This document shows, piece by piece, positions 36,635 to 45,651 of a stretch of DNA of 64,000 nt (positions within the stretch are counted from its first letter, which is position 1; every line of letters starts with the position of its first letter). Both the position numbers and the translations under genes were made by a program. A model generated the notes under the pieces. The model saw nothing but the letters and a program-made list of their open reading frames with translations. It ran no database searches and was not told the origin of the DNA. Source of the stretch: Billgrantia montanilacus (lineage in GTDB: Bacteria > Pseudomonadota > Gammaproteobacteria > Pseudomonadales > Halomonadaceae); NCBI RefSeq assembly GCF_003336675.1, contig NZ_QPII01000002.1:1-64000 (forward strand). The letters are read 5' to 3'.

Positions 36635-36919
36635 ATGCAAGAGATCCTGCTGCCCCTCGCCATGGCCGCCACCTTTGGCGCCTTCACCGGCTCACTGTTC
36701 CGCCTGACCCGCCGGCCCGGCTATGAGCGCCCCTTCATGTTCCCGGTCGTGGGCCTCATTGCCGGCTTCACGGCCTATCTGATCTATCACGTCCTTGCAT
36801 CGGTCACCGGCGCACCGCCCTGGCTGCTGCCTATTCTCGTCGTGCTTCAGGTCTGGCTGTGGCTTGGCCCATGGGGGCCGAAATTCCGCAAGGCGGGAAA
36901 CGAAGATGAAAGCCGTTAA
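36635..36919 (+). CDS. Small hydrophobic membrane protein, unknown
   Basis: A 94-residue protein with three predicted helices (about residues 4-22, 35-57, 62-80) and a charged C-terminal tail. I recognise no family. The frame has good coding character and a short CGAG-type ribosome site before the ATG. It may be a late member of the preceding unit, 149 bp downstream of it. Confidence 0.6.
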   Translation: MQEILLPLAMAATFGAFTGSLFRLTRRPGYERPFMFPVVGLIAGFTAYLIYHVLASVTGAPPWLLPILVVLQVWLWLGPWGPKFRKAGNEDESR

Positions 36920-37288
36920 TGCAGGGCGATAGTTGATCCGAACGCCTTCGCCCTACTCCACCACTCGACGGTAGCCACTTAGCTAGCGACAACGATCGAG
37001 AGATTTCGTAAGCAGTCCATGATCTCCACCTGCTCCTACCTGATTCAGGCAGGTTAAGTGTCCTTCCAGTGCCAGAAGGGCGTTCTGCTTGCCCGATAAG
37101 GCGTCCCGCCATGATCTCGCAACGTTCTATCCGTGTAACTCGACAGTCAGCAATCAATCCGTATAGCCTAAGGCTCGACTTCAGCTGACAACGTAGACAG
37201 AACGCCTCATCCAACGACTGCCTCAAGTGGCAATGATGGTGCCTTCGATAGCGCTGATATTCACACCCATCGCTGACGGACAGATACC
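36920..37288. other. 369-bp intergenic region upstream of the cAMP module
   Basis: No supported gene. A minus-strand open frame crosses it and the end of the previous gene but has no Shine-Dalgarno or domain. The promoter of the 37289-41078 transcript should be here; I cannot point to convincing -35/-10 elements or a CRP-type TGTGA-N6-TCACA site. Confidence 0.5.
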
Positions 37289-38062
37289 ATGCACATTCAA
37301 ACACTCGGGGCAAGCGGCGGAATTGAAAGCCGGGAAGGCACTACCGCTTTCCTGCTCGCGCCGAACCTGTTGCTGGATGCTGGCACCGGCACCCAGCAAC
37401 TCACCCCGACCCAGATGGCGTGTATCGACACCGTGCTGCTGACCCATGCCCACCTCGATCACATTGCAAGCCTGCCCCTACTCATCGACACCCAATACGA
37501 AAGACTGGTTGAGCAGGAGGAGGCTCTGACTGTCTACGCACTGCCCGAGGTGATAGAGACACTCAAGCGGCATATCTTCAATGGTGCTATCTGGCCGGAC
37601 TTCAGCACCTTACCCTCCTCCGATAACGCCGTATTGCGCTTTTCACCCCTAACCCACTGGGACTCCCTCACGATTCCCACTACTGGTGGAGAATCGCTGA
37701 CCATCACTCCCTTTCCCGTCTCCCACAGCGTGCCCGCATGCGGCTACCTGGTGAGTGACGACACCATGAAATTCGCTTTCAGTGGCGACACCGGCCTGGA
37801 TGTCACCTTGACGCAGTCGCTCAATCGGTTAGGTGCGCTGGACTGCCTGATCATCGAGTGTGCCTTTGCCAACCACCTCGATGCCCTGGCCGAAGTCGCT
37901 TGTCACTTGACGCCGGACCGCCTCGCCGCGCTGCTTGCCACGCTCGAATCGGTGCCCAAGGCGCTCTGGGTCACCCACCTGAAGCCAAACCTGCGCGAGC
38001 AGATTTCCACCGAACTGCGGCATGCGCTACCCGATACACTGGCCTGGAGCCTTCCCTCATGA
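37289..38062 (+). CDS. Class II cyclic-nucleotide phosphodiesterase (metallo-beta-lactamase fold)
   Basis: A 257-residue enzyme of the yeast PDE1/Vibrio CpdP type that hydrolyses 3',5'-cAMP. Zinc motifs are THAHLDHIASLP (residues ~52-63), VSHSVPACGY (~145), FSGDTGLD (~168) and the late WVTHLKP (~230). The small size and GASGGIE opening match the class II family rather than RNase Z. No clear Shine-Dalgarno. Its stop overlaps the next start by four bases (ATGA), so it is coupled to the outer-membrane protein gene. Placed beside an adenylate cyclase it would lower cAMP made by that cyclase. Confidence 0.85.
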   Translation: MHIQTLGASGGIESREGTTAFLLAPNLLLDAGTGTQQLTPTQMACIDTVLLTHAHLDHIASLPLLIDTQYERLVEQEEALTVYALPEVIETLKRHIFNGAIWPDFSTLPSSDNAVLRFSPLTHWDSLTIPTTGGESLTITPFPVSHSVPACGYLVSDDTMKFAFSGDTGLDVTLTQSLNRLGALDCLIIECAFANHLDALAEVACHLTPDRLAALLATLESVPKALWVTHLKPNLREQISTELRHALPDTLAWSLPS

Positions 38063-39471
38063 GGCGATTTTTTACGTTTTCGCCGGCCCGACTCGCCTCC
38101 CTGGTGAGTGTGCTCTTCGTTCTGCTCTGCTCACCCGCCATGGCGTATCAAGCCGACCTCGATGAAGCCCGCCAGGCACTTGAACGAGGCGAACACCAGG
38201 CCGCCTACGACCAGCTTCAGGCGGGTGAGCTTGAACACGGCGGCGAGCCTGAATTCGATTATTGGCTCGGCGTGGCCGCTCTGCGTGCCGGGTCGCCAAG
38301 CCATGCCCTGATCGCTCTGGATCGCGTGATTCTCCGTCAACCGGGCCACGGAGGTGCCCGCATGGAGCGCGTGGCGGCGCTATTGCAACTCGACCAGCGT
38401 GCCGCCGCCGAGCGCGAAATCGAGCGCCTGCAGGCGCTCTCACCGCCCCCTGAAGCACAGGCGGCGATCGGGCGGTTTCAAGCCGCGATCACGCAGCGCC
38501 GTCACGCAGAACACAGCCCTCAACACCAGGGGCGTTTTGGCATGGACATCGGCTACGACAGTAACCCGCAGCGGTTTCCCAGTGAGGTCGCGATTGATCC
38601 ATTGCAACCGAGCTTACGCAGCGCGATCGAAGCGCTGACCGAGATGGGACTGGTACCCGATGGCGACGTGGCCCGGTTGGATGAGCAGGTATTCAGCCCT
38701 GATTCCAGCACCTATCAGCGGCTACAAGGAAGCTACCAAGGGACATTCCCAGTGGATGAGCAGTCGCGCTGGCTAATCAATGCCGTGGGCCAGACGCAGC
38801 GCTACACCCTGGATGCAGTTCATGATTATGATCTCACCCTGGCTCAGGCCCAATTAGGCTACCAACGCGACCTGGCCCAGCAGCAGGTCTTCACGCTGCG
38901 GGGCTCTGCGCTAAGGGGATGGAGTGGACGCAGCCAGGACCGCTTGCTGACTCGTTGGGGCACCCGTGCGGCTCTGAGTCAACCCATTGGTCTCGACAGC
39001 GAGCTGACATGGCAGCTGGGCGCCCAGCACAACCACTATAGTGAAGCGAGAAACGATCACGATACAGGCCTGCTTGGCATTCAACTCACCCGCCGGCACT
39101 CAGCATGGCGCACACGCCTGGTGGCTCAGATCGAGCGTGAATGGGCCACCGATGACCGCGAAGGTGGCGACTTGACCCAGCTTCGCCTGGGTGGCGGCCT
39201 GGACTACCCCATCGGCGACCGACAGCTTTTACGCGCCGACCTCAGCCATCGCATGCGCAGCTATCAAGACGACGGCTTCGCACCCTACAACGATTTCTCG
39301 TCAGTGAAGCGCCGCGATCGAATCTGGCAGGCACGCCTCACCTGGCTTTACCAGCTCAGCAGCGATTGGCTGGTGGAAGCCAGTGCCGATGTCGAGCGCC
39401 GACGCTCGTCGGTCGACTTCTTTGATACCCGCCGCCGCCAGACACAAGTCGGCATTCGCTACCTTTTCTGA
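38059..39471 (+). CDS. TPR plus outer-membrane beta-barrel protein, Slam-like
   Basis: A 470-residue precursor with a signal peptide (cleavage near SPAMA). Residues ~25-140 form two to three TPR helices (DEARQALERGEHQAAYDQL, ALIALDRVILRQPGH). From ~155 a barrel of alternating hydrophobic strands begins with RFGMDIGYDSNPQ and ends in the terminal aromatic strand QVGIRYLF, typical of BAM substrates. TPR followed by a ~14-strand DUF560 barrel is the layout of Slam, which moves surface proteins across the outer membrane. The next gene encodes a possible cargo. Alternative: a structural barrel in a FecR/CHASE2 sensing system. The start overlaps the phosphodiesterase stop. Confidence 0.8.
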   Translation: MRRFFTFSPARLASLVSVLFVLLCSPAMAYQADLDEARQALERGEHQAAYDQLQAGELEHGGEPEFDYWLGVAALRAGSPSHALIALDRVILRQPGHGGARMERVAALLQLDQRAAAEREIERLQALSPPPEAQAAIGRFQAAITQRRHAEHSPQHQGRFGMDIGYDSNPQRFPSEVAIDPLQPSLRSAIEALTEMGLVPDGDVARLDEQVFSPDSSTYQRLQGSYQGTFPVDEQSRWLINAVGQTQRYTLDAVHDYDLTLAQAQLGYQRDLAQQQVFTLRGSALRGWSGRSQDRLLTRWGTRAALSQPIGLDSELTWQLGAQHNHYSEARNDHDTGLLGIQLTRRHSAWRTRLVAQIEREWATDDREGGDLTQLRLGGGLDYPIGDRQLLRADLSHRMRSYQDDGFAPYNDFSSVKRRDRIWQARLTWLYQLSSDWLVEASADVERRRSSVDFFDTRRRQTQVGIRYLF

Positions 39472-39482
39472 CGGAGCCGGTC

Positions 39483-41078
39483 ATGAGTTACTTTCCCAAG
39501 CACCCCCTGTCATGCTTCATGTCGCTGAGTGTCGGCGGTTTCGCGCTGCTGCCCACGTTCGTCTACGCCGATACGCCTGCAGGGCAAGTCATGTTTGTTC
39601 ACGGTGACGCCACCATCGAACGCGATGGCGAGCGCATTGCCGCTGAACGCGGTGCCGACTTCTTTGCCGGTGACACCTTCCACACCGCTGACGCCAGCAC
39701 GCTACAGCTGCGCTACAGCGATGGCGGCACCAAGGCCATTCGCCCAGACAGTACCTACACGCTTGAGCGCTATGAGCTCGATGACGATAGTCCGGAAAAC
39801 TCAACCCAGGGTGGCGAGCTTGTCCGCGGCGGCTTGCGTGCCATCACCGGCGCCATTGGCCGAGATGCCCCGGACAATGTCACCAACAGTACCCCGGTTG
39901 CCACCATGGGCATCCGCGGGACCAGCTTCCAGATGCTGCATGTTCCCGAGCAAGGAATACCCTCCCTGCCCGACGTCGAAGCCGGCAGTTACCTCTATGT
40001 GGAAAGCGGCTTGCTTGTCATGTCTACCGCCGCCGGCGAAACCCTGGTGCGCCCCGGCCAGGTCTATTTCTCCCCTGCGCTGGATGAACCGCCGCGCCTG
40101 GTACCGGGTGGCATCGGTATCTTCGAGCAACTCGAAGAGAGCATGCCCCAGGGCAGCGAGGAGGATGACACCACACACCCGACGGAGGCTTCACAAGGAG
40201 GCACAACCCCCACTGACCCGGACACACCTGCCACTCAAGACACTTTTTTCGACAATGCCGAGCTGACACCAACGGACACCACGGAACTGCAGGCAACCTT
40301 GAGTGCAACCGATACCAATGAGCTGCTAAGCGAGACTGAGCGTGATGCCGAAGATGTTGTAACGTCCACACCCGAGCCGGAACCAGAGCCTGAACCGGAA
40401 CCAGAGCCAGAGCCGGAACCGGAGCCAGAGCCTTGGATAGGTTTTGAACCCGTTGTTTTTGAAAATACCCTTACCACAATAGTCGGCACTGACTATATAG
40501 GCGCGCTATATGAGTCCAACACGCCGCCTTTCGCTCAGGGCTCGAGGGAAATTGAAACCGGTGAGGTGGTTTGGGGCTACTGGGAGAGCGGGCAGGAAGT
40601 GACATTGGATGGCACTACCGATGTACTGCCGGAGTCGGTCGTCTTTATCGCCGCCTCACCGGATTTAACGATAAACGAAGCGTATCCCTTCGAGATTGAT
40701 GAATTGGCTTCCGTTACGTTTAGATGGATGGATGGCACCGGGCTGGTACCCAACGAAGGTGGCGCTATCATCCCTATTCTCAGCGATAGCGCTATTCAGC
40801 TGTCCAACTTTGGTATTGACATTGAGATTCGCCTGGACGACTTTGGCACGCTATTGGGCAGCGGGGAGTCGTTCAATCTCATTGATATCCCGCTTGATCA
40901 TGTGAGCTGTGAGGATAGTGCCTGCTTCGACGACGGGAGGTTCACAGGCCGCTATATCGGCGCAGATGCCGCCGCCATCATTAGCTTGATTGAAGCCTGG
41001 GGCGATATCGGCAGCTACAGCGGTACCGGCGTATTCGAGCAGTCAGACATCCCGATTGATGGCCCTCAACCTGAATAA
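39483..41078 (+). CDS. Exported FecR-domain protein with EP-repeat linker and beta-rich C-terminal domain
   Basis: A 531-residue protein exported by a Sec signal (cleavage after FVYA). Residues ~35-215 form a FecR domain (GQVMFVHGDATIERDGE, LQLRYSDGGTKAIRPDS, VATMGIRGTSFQM). An acidic linker then contains eleven Glu-Pro pairs (residues ~298-317). The C-terminal ~210 residues are beta-rich, with GEVVWGYWESG, IQLSNFGIDIEIRLDDFG and FTGRYIGADAAAI; these recall the C-terminal barrel of TbpB-type Slam cargo, and two Cys lie in SCEDSAC. FecR-CHASE2-cyclase neighbours are common in proteobacteria and suggest a sensor ligand for the CHASE2 cyclase. The last ~600 bp are less GC-rich. GGAG precedes the ATG. 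Confidence 0.85.
   Translation: MSYFPKHPLSCFMSLSVGGFALLPTFVYADTPAGQVMFVHGDATIERDGERIAAERGADFFAGDTFHTADASTLQLRYSDGGTKAIRPDSTYTLERYELDDDSPENSTQGGELVRGGLRAITGAIGRDAPDNVTNSTPVATMGIRGTSFQMLHVPEQGIPSLPDVEAGSYLYVESGLLVMSTAAGETLVRPGQVYFSPALDEPPRLVPGGIGIFEQLEESMPQGSEEDDTTHPTEASQGGTTPTDPDTPATQDTFFDNAELTPTDTTELQATLSATDTNELLSETERDAEDVVTSTPEPEPEPEPEPEPEPEPEPEPWIGFEPVVFENTLTTIVGTDYIGALYESNTPPFAQGSREIETGEVVWGYWESGQEVTLDGTTDVLPESVVFIAASPDLTINEAYPFEIDELASVTFRWMDGTGLVPNEGGAIIPILSDSAIQLSNFGIDIEIRLDDFGTLLGSGESFNLIDIPLDHVSCEDSACFDDGRFTGRYIGADAAAIISLIEAWGDIGSYSGTGVFEQSDIPIDGPQPE
40371..40433 (+). repeat. Glu-Pro codon repeat in the FecR-domain gene
   Basis: About ten tandem copies of a degenerate six-base unit encoding Glu-Pro (GAG/GAA plus CCG/CCA/CCT). 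EP repeats make rigid extended spacers, and such tracts readily change copy number by slippage. Confidence 0.9.
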
Positions 41079-41089
41079 CTCGGGTAACG

Positions 41090-43297
41090 TCACTTCTCCA
41101 TGTGCGTCCAGACCCCATCCCAGTCGGATGGGGGTGGCTCTACCTTGAACTTCTCGATGCGTTCAAGGTACATCTGCGTAGGGGCGTCTTGCTGATTGGC
41201 TAGCACCTTGAAGGCGCGCTCGGCGGCAGTAAAATCCGCCGCGTGGTAGAGGTCTAGCGCCTGCTCGTACGTGGCGAGCCACCCACGCCGTGACTCGCTA
41301 AGCGCTTCCCGGCGGCCGAGCGGCTCGAGAATCCAAAGCGGTGCGCTGCGCCCTTTGACCCGCACCTTATCCAACCGCCGGAAACACCAGTTGGGTACCC
41401 GCTCAGCGGTGGTTTCGCTGACGATCACGCTCACGCCATAGGCCTTGGTCAATCCCTCCAGGCGCGAGCCAAGGTTGACGTTATCCCCCATCACCGTATA
41501 CGCCATGCGGAAGCTGGATCCCATGTTGCCAACGCTCATGGGGCCGGTATTGAGCCCTACCCCCATGGCGAGTGCGGGCTTGCCTTCGGCAATGAATTCG
41601 CGGTTGACGGCATCGAGTGCGTCGAGCATGGCAAAGGCGCCCTCGAGTGCGTGTTCGGCGTGTTGCGCGTCGCGAAGCGGTGCGCCCCAGAACGCCATGA
41701 TGGCATCGCCCATGTACTTGTCGATGGTACCGCGATGCTGATGGATCGCACCGGTCAGCGGCGTCAACAGCCGGTTCATCACCTCAGTAAGCTCTGCAGG
41801 CGCAATGGTCTCCGAGAAGGCGGTAAAGCCGCGTACATCCGAGAACAGCACGGTGAGTTCACGCTCCTCCCCTTCCAGCCCAAAGCTTTCGCCGCTATCG
41901 ACCATATCCTCGACAAGCTGCGGTGGGATGTACTGCCCAAAACGCTCGGCAACCCAGCGCTTCTGCTGGGTTTCGCGCAGGAAGTTCATCGCCAGGTGCC
42001 ATATCATCTGGGCCACCAGCAGCACCAGCAACCCGGCGATTGGCAACGCAAGGCCCTGGTACCACGCCCAGAGGTTACCGCCTATCGCCGTCGCCAGCAG
42101 TACGCTGCTGATCGCGACCAGCAGTAGCGCATTGAGATGCGGATAGAGCAGCACCATCAGAATGCCCAAGGCTGCCAGGCTCACAAGCTCGAACCCGAGT
42201 ACCCACGGCGGCTGGGCGTGAATGCTCTGATGCAGCATGCCGGCCAGCAGGCTGAGGTTGATCTCGGGCCCGGGGTAGACACCCCCCACCGGCGTGGAGC
42301 GCAAATCCATCAACCCAGGGGCGGAGGCCCCCAGTATCAGCGTCTTTCCCGCCAGCGCCCCCGGCTCCAGGCGCCCCTCCAGCACATCGACTGCCGGAAT
42401 ATAGTCAAAATGCCCACGCGGCCCGTACCAGGGCACGAGTGCGGCGCCACGACCATCCACCGGGATCTCGAACCCTCCCACGTCAAGGGCTTCCATCTGC
42501 GTCACCCCAGCGCCCTCGCCCAGCACCGGTGTGATCGGTGGCTCGCCCAGCAGTGTGAGCAACATCGCAAGCGGTAGGTTGGGGTAAAGCTCCCCTTCCC
42601 AGCGTTGCAGTATGGGCACGCGACGAAATACGCCGTCGTCGTCCACACGGGGATTATCGAAAAACCCCGCACTCATCGCGTTCTGCTGCAGAATCGGCAG
42701 GTTGGCGGTATAGCGCTCGGGCGCGGGAAACGGCAGCGGGTCAGACGCTTCGACGAACGCAGGGCGGGGCAACTGCCCGACAGAGGGCGGATCGTTGGGT
42801 TGGCGTGACGCCTGGAAATAGTACCCAAGTACAACGGGGTGGGCCGCCAGGGCGTTCGACAACTGCTCGTCGCCATCGACAGGCGGCGGCAGTTCACCGA
42901 GCGCCGGGTAATCGCGGAAGAGTTCCTCCCAGTGCTGTTGCCATAGCGAGGTTTCAGGTTCGGCAAAGACCACATCGATACCCAGCAACCCAGCCTCGTA
43001 CTCAGTGAACAGCGTGTCCACCAAATCCGCAAGCGTAGCCCGCGGCCATGGCCATTGGCCCACCTCATACAGGCTGCGTTCGTCAATATCGACGATGGCC
43101 AGGGAGGGGTCCGCTTGTTCCGACAAGGTGCTGCGCACCTTCATGTCGTATGCCTGCCATTCCAGACGCTCCAGCAACGGGAAGGGCAACAGGCCGGTTT
43201 TCTCGACAAGCAACAGCATCACGATCAACAGACCGCCAGCGTACTGCAGCCAGTGCCAATAGCGCTTGCGGGTATGGATGGGAGCCTTTGATGCCAT
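41090..43297 (-). CDS. CHASE2-domain class III adenylate cyclase
   Basis: A 735-residue membrane enzyme. One N-terminal helix (~15-33) precedes a periplasmic CHASE2 domain (~40-345: VRSTLSEQADPSLAIVDIDE, GIDVVFAEPE). Three more helices (~350-430) follow, then the cyclase domain (~480-680). Catalytic features are present: VLFSDVRGFT and DKYMGDAIMAFWG hold the two metal Asp and the base-reading Lys; VMGDNVNLGSRLEG holds the second base-reading Asp plus transition-state Asn and Arg. The Lys/Asp pair indicates ATP, hence cAMP. A C-terminal ~50-residue helical tail remains. It converges on the FecR gene with an 11-bp gap. CHASE2 senses an extracytoplasmic signal, possibly the FecR protein (inference). 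Confidence 0.93.
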   Translation of the reverse strand: MASKAPIHTRKRYWHWLQYAGGLLIVMLLLVEKTGLLPFPLLERLEWQAYDMKVRSTLSEQADPSLAIVDIDERSLYEVGQWPWPRATLADLVDTLFTEYEAGLLGIDVVFAEPETSLWQQHWEELFRDYPALGELPPPVDGDEQLSNALAAHPVVLGYYFQASRQPNDPPSVGQLPRPAFVEASDPLPFPAPERYTANLPILQQNAMSAGFFDNPRVDDDGVFRRVPILQRWEGELYPNLPLAMLLTLLGEPPITPVLGEGAGVTQMEALDVGGFEIPVDGRGAALVPWYGPRGHFDYIPAVDVLEGRLEPGALAGKTLILGASAPGLMDLRSTPVGGVYPGPEINLSLLAGMLHQSIHAQPPWVLGFELVSLAALGILMVLLYPHLNALLLVAISSVLLATAIGGNLWAWYQGLALPIAGLLVLLVAQMIWHLAMNFLRETQQKRWVAERFGQYIPPQLVEDMVDSGESFGLEGEERELTVLFSDVRGFTAFSETIAPAELTEVMNRLLTPLTGAIHQHRGTIDKYMGDAIMAFWGAPLRDAQHAEHALEGAFAMLDALDAVNREFIAEGKPALAMGVGLNTGPMSVGNMGSSFRMAYTVMGDNVNLGSRLEGLTKAYGVSVIVSETTAERVPNWCFRRLDKVRVKGRSAPLWILEPLGRREALSESRRGWLATYEQALDLYHAADFTAAERAFKVLANQQDAPTQMYLERIEKFKVEPPPSDWDGVWTHMEK

Positions 43298-43473
43298 GCC
43301 CGAACATTCCTCAAGGTTTTCCTCACACTACCACGATTCGCTTATTGAAACAGAAGCTTGGTTACTACTGGTGGGACCGGCAGCGTATAGCCTCCAGTGT
43401 CAGGATAAGCGGGAATCGTACACACCATTCGGCCATCTTCCTGGGTTCGGCACACAGACATCAAGGCCAAGAA

Positions 43474-44124
43474 TCAACGGGCAAGCTTATTCGCCATGTC
43501 CATACCAATAGCGCTTTGCAAGGCATCTTTCATTTCGGGATCACGCACATACAATTGCTCAAGGGTTTCGGCTTGCCACACTAAATAGCGTAGTGGCTCT
43601 TCCGCAATTACATCTGCACTGGTGGGCTTGCGGCTGATAAAGCTCATCTCACCGACAAAATCACCGGGATATAGCATAGCGCGTTGCTGCCGGTTGGCTT
43701 CGACCCTGGCCCTCCCCGACAGTATAAGAAGCAGCGCATTCAGTTCCTGGTCTTTCTCGATGAGAACCTCGCCCTTGTTTATATCATGGGTTTTGGCCAG
43801 CCGGAGCAATCGACGCATTTTTCGTGGCTTGAGAAAACGCAGCGTGGTTTCATGTAGCCATTGCTCCAGTTGATCAAGCTTGATGGGGCGGCGATGAAGC
43901 AGCAGTACAGTCAGGTTAAAGGAATTGATAACGATAAAAGCCACCTGCCACCCCATTGCAGAATAGAGCGGTACTGCTTGTAAATAAAAATAAGGCAGCG
44001 TACTGCACGCTGCAAGAATTGTAATGGCGCGCAAATAGGCCATGTCACGAACCATATAGGCAAGGCAGAACAATACATTAGCAAAGAAAAACAATGCCAC
44101 TGTGTGCACATGACCCTCCAACAC
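43474..44124 (-). CDS. Membrane protein with Popeye-like cyclic-nucleotide-binding domain
   Basis: A 216-residue protein with a short N-terminus, three transmembrane helices (about residues 8-25, 32-52, 58-76) and a cytoplasmic cNMP-binding fold (~95-205). This is the architecture of Popeye-domain (POPDC) cAMP receptors. The phosphate-binding cassette reads FVGEMSFISRKPTSADV: the Gly-Glu pair is kept but the Arg of CRP/PKA cassettes is replaced by Thr, as in Popeye-type divergence. It has no DNA-binding domain. It is oriented with the cyclase gene 176 bp downstream, so the pair may be co-transcribed and this protein may be the cAMP effector or a cyclase partner. Confidence 0.8.
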   Translation of the reverse strand: MLEGHVHTVALFFFANVLFCLAYMVRDMAYLRAITILAACSTLPYFYLQAVPLYSAMGWQVAFIVINSFNLTVLLLHRRPIKLDQLEQWLHETTLRFLKPRKMRRLLRLAKTHDINKGEVLIEKDQELNALLLILSGRARVEANRQQRAMLYPGDFVGEMSFISRKPTSADVIAEEPLRYLVWQAETLEQLYVRDPEMKDALQSAIGMDMANKLAR

Positions 44125-44474
44125 ATTACGTCACGCAGGTGATTGGCCTGAAGCTTTCGCGCAACGTCCCCTACGAACAGAAAAGGGCTCCACCATATCG
44201 ATCATCCGCCCTGACGATGCTTCCAACTGGCAAAATTTTACTGCATTTAAACCCAACCGGATCAGCGAAGATTCATCCAGACGAATGAAATTTCTTTATG
44301 TCAATCATTTTATGGCAGAAAACTACAACATAATCTCTATGAATAGATGAAAACAATGCTGCCATAATCGCTATGCACGATTTCCTTGGGATAGCTTGCT
44401 TCGCCATGAGGCACCTCGTTGTAGTGAACTGCGTTAACGGGGTGTCCACTGCGACTGGGTAGCATCACTTTGCA
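44125..44474. other. 350-bp AT-rich intergenic region
   Basis: It lies upstream of the Popeye-like gene and downstream of ispH and should carry the promoter of the minus-strand cAMP genes. It is markedly AT-rich around 44280-44360. I see no gene, tRNA or clear terminator. Confidence 0.5.
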
Positions 44475-45482
44475 TCAGCTGCTAGCAATTACCAGTTGAT
44501 GCAACTCACGGGGCATGGAAAAAGTGATGGTTTCTTCGCGGCCTTCTAGCTCTTTCGGTGCGGCGGCGCCAAGTGATTTCAGCCGTTCAATCACGCCTTT
44601 CACTAGCACCTCGGGCGCGCTGGCCCCGGCAGTGACACCCACGCGCTGCACGTTATCCAGCCAGCTCGCATCGATCTGCTCGGCGCTGTCGATCAAATAC
44701 GCCGGTTTCCCCATGCTCTCGGATAGCTCACGCAGCCGATTGGAGTTGGAACTATTGGCACTACCGACCACGAGAACCAAATCGCTCTCGGCGGCCAACT
44801 CACGCACCGCATCTTGTCGGTTCTGGGTGGCATAGCAAATATCATCCGTTCGCGGGCCACTGATCTCGGGGAATTTATTCCGCAAGACGTTAATTACCTT
44901 GGCGGTGTCGTCCATCGAGAGCGTAGTCTGGGTCACGAATGCCAGCTGGGTGGGGTCTTTGACATCCAGATTGGCCGCGTCGTGTTCATCCTCGACTAGA
45001 TAGATGCGGCCACCATGGGAGGTGTCGTAGCGCCCCATGGTGCCTTCCACTTCGGGGTGTCCTTCGTGACCAATCAGCACACACTCCTGGCCGCGCTTGG
45101 CGTAGCGCAGCACTTCCATGTGAACCTTAGTGACCAGTGGGCAGGTGGCGTCGAAGACTTTCAGCCCGCGCCTCTCGGCATCTTGCTGCACCGCACGCGA
45201 CACGCCATGGGCGGAGAAAATCACGATGACGTCATCCGGCACTTCATCCAGCTCTTCGACGAACACCGCGCCACGCTCGCGCAGTGATTCGACCACAAAA
45301 CGGTTGTGGACGACCTCATGGCGCACGTAAATTGGCGGGCCAAACACATCCAGTGCGCGATTGACGATATCGATTGCCCGGTTGACCCCGGCGCAAAAAC
45401 CGCGCGGGTTGGCCAGTTTGATCTGCACAGGGGATTCACTTGTTGTCTCCGGGAGCGTCTTGGAGGCTGTTTCAGAAGCCAT
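44475..45482 (-). CDS. ispH: 4-hydroxy-3-methylbut-2-enyl diphosphate reductase
   Basis: A 335-residue iron-sulfur enzyme making IPP and DMAPP in the last MEP-pathway step. The three cluster Cys are in [23 protein letters not shown] and [11 protein letters not shown]; the active-site Glu/His segments [14 protein letters not shown] and FSAHGVS are present. The start at 45482 is preferred because AAGGGA lies five bases ahead; frames open further to 45590 but lack coding sense. In most gammaproteobacteria ispH follows fkpB and lspA; here only a 3' fragment of fkpB remains just upstream. It supplies precursors for terpenoids, which may matter for the squalene/phytoene synthase nearby. Confidence 0.97.
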   Translation of the reverse strand: MASETASKTLPETTSESPVQIKLANPRGFCAGVNRAIDIVNRALDVFGPPIYVRHEVVHNRFVVESLRERGAVFVEELDEVPDDVIVIFSAHGVSRAVQQDAERRGLKVFDATCPLVTKVHMEVLRYAKRGQECVLIGHEGHPEVEGTMGRYDTSHGGRIYLVEDEHDAANLDVKDPTQLAFVTQTTLSMDDTAKVINVLRNKFPEISGPRTDDICYATQNRQDAVRELAAESDLVLVVGSANSSNSNRLRELSESMGKPAYLIDSAEQIDASWLDNVQRVGVTAGASAPEVLVKGVIERLKSLGAAAPKELEGREETITFSMPRELHQLVIASS

Positions 45483-45555
45483 GCTCATCCCTTGATGCCG
45501 CTGCATCGCAAAAAAATGGAGAGTGCCGTTAACAATAAACAGCGCGTTTAATGGG

Positions 45556-45651
45556 TCAGCCCAGCTCAACGACGAGAACGTCGATCTCAAAAGTCAGGTT
45601 ACGCCCTGCTAGCGTCTGGTTAAAGGCCACCCCGATTGAATCACCGTCACA
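45556..45651 (-). pseudogene. fkpB: 3' remnant of fkpB (SlpA-like FKBP peptidyl-prolyl isomerase)
   Basis: On the minus strand the last ~31 codons before a TGA at 45556 read ...[19 protein letters not shown]..., matching the C-terminal strand of FkpB (FNHPLAG-type motif). The frame closes at a TAG (45652-45654) immediately upstream, and the rest of the domain is absent. The fragment is in the right place and strand for the conserved fkpB-ispH pair, so it is the stump left by a deletion or insertion. It marks the left edge of the region holding the squalene synthase and P450 genes. Confidence 0.8.

Noticed and set aside
36831..37313. 160-codon minus-strand open frame over the gap upstream of the cAMP module
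   Set aside because: It overlaps a coding gene on the opposite strand, is rich in Cys/Arg/Ser without pattern and lacks a ribosome site.
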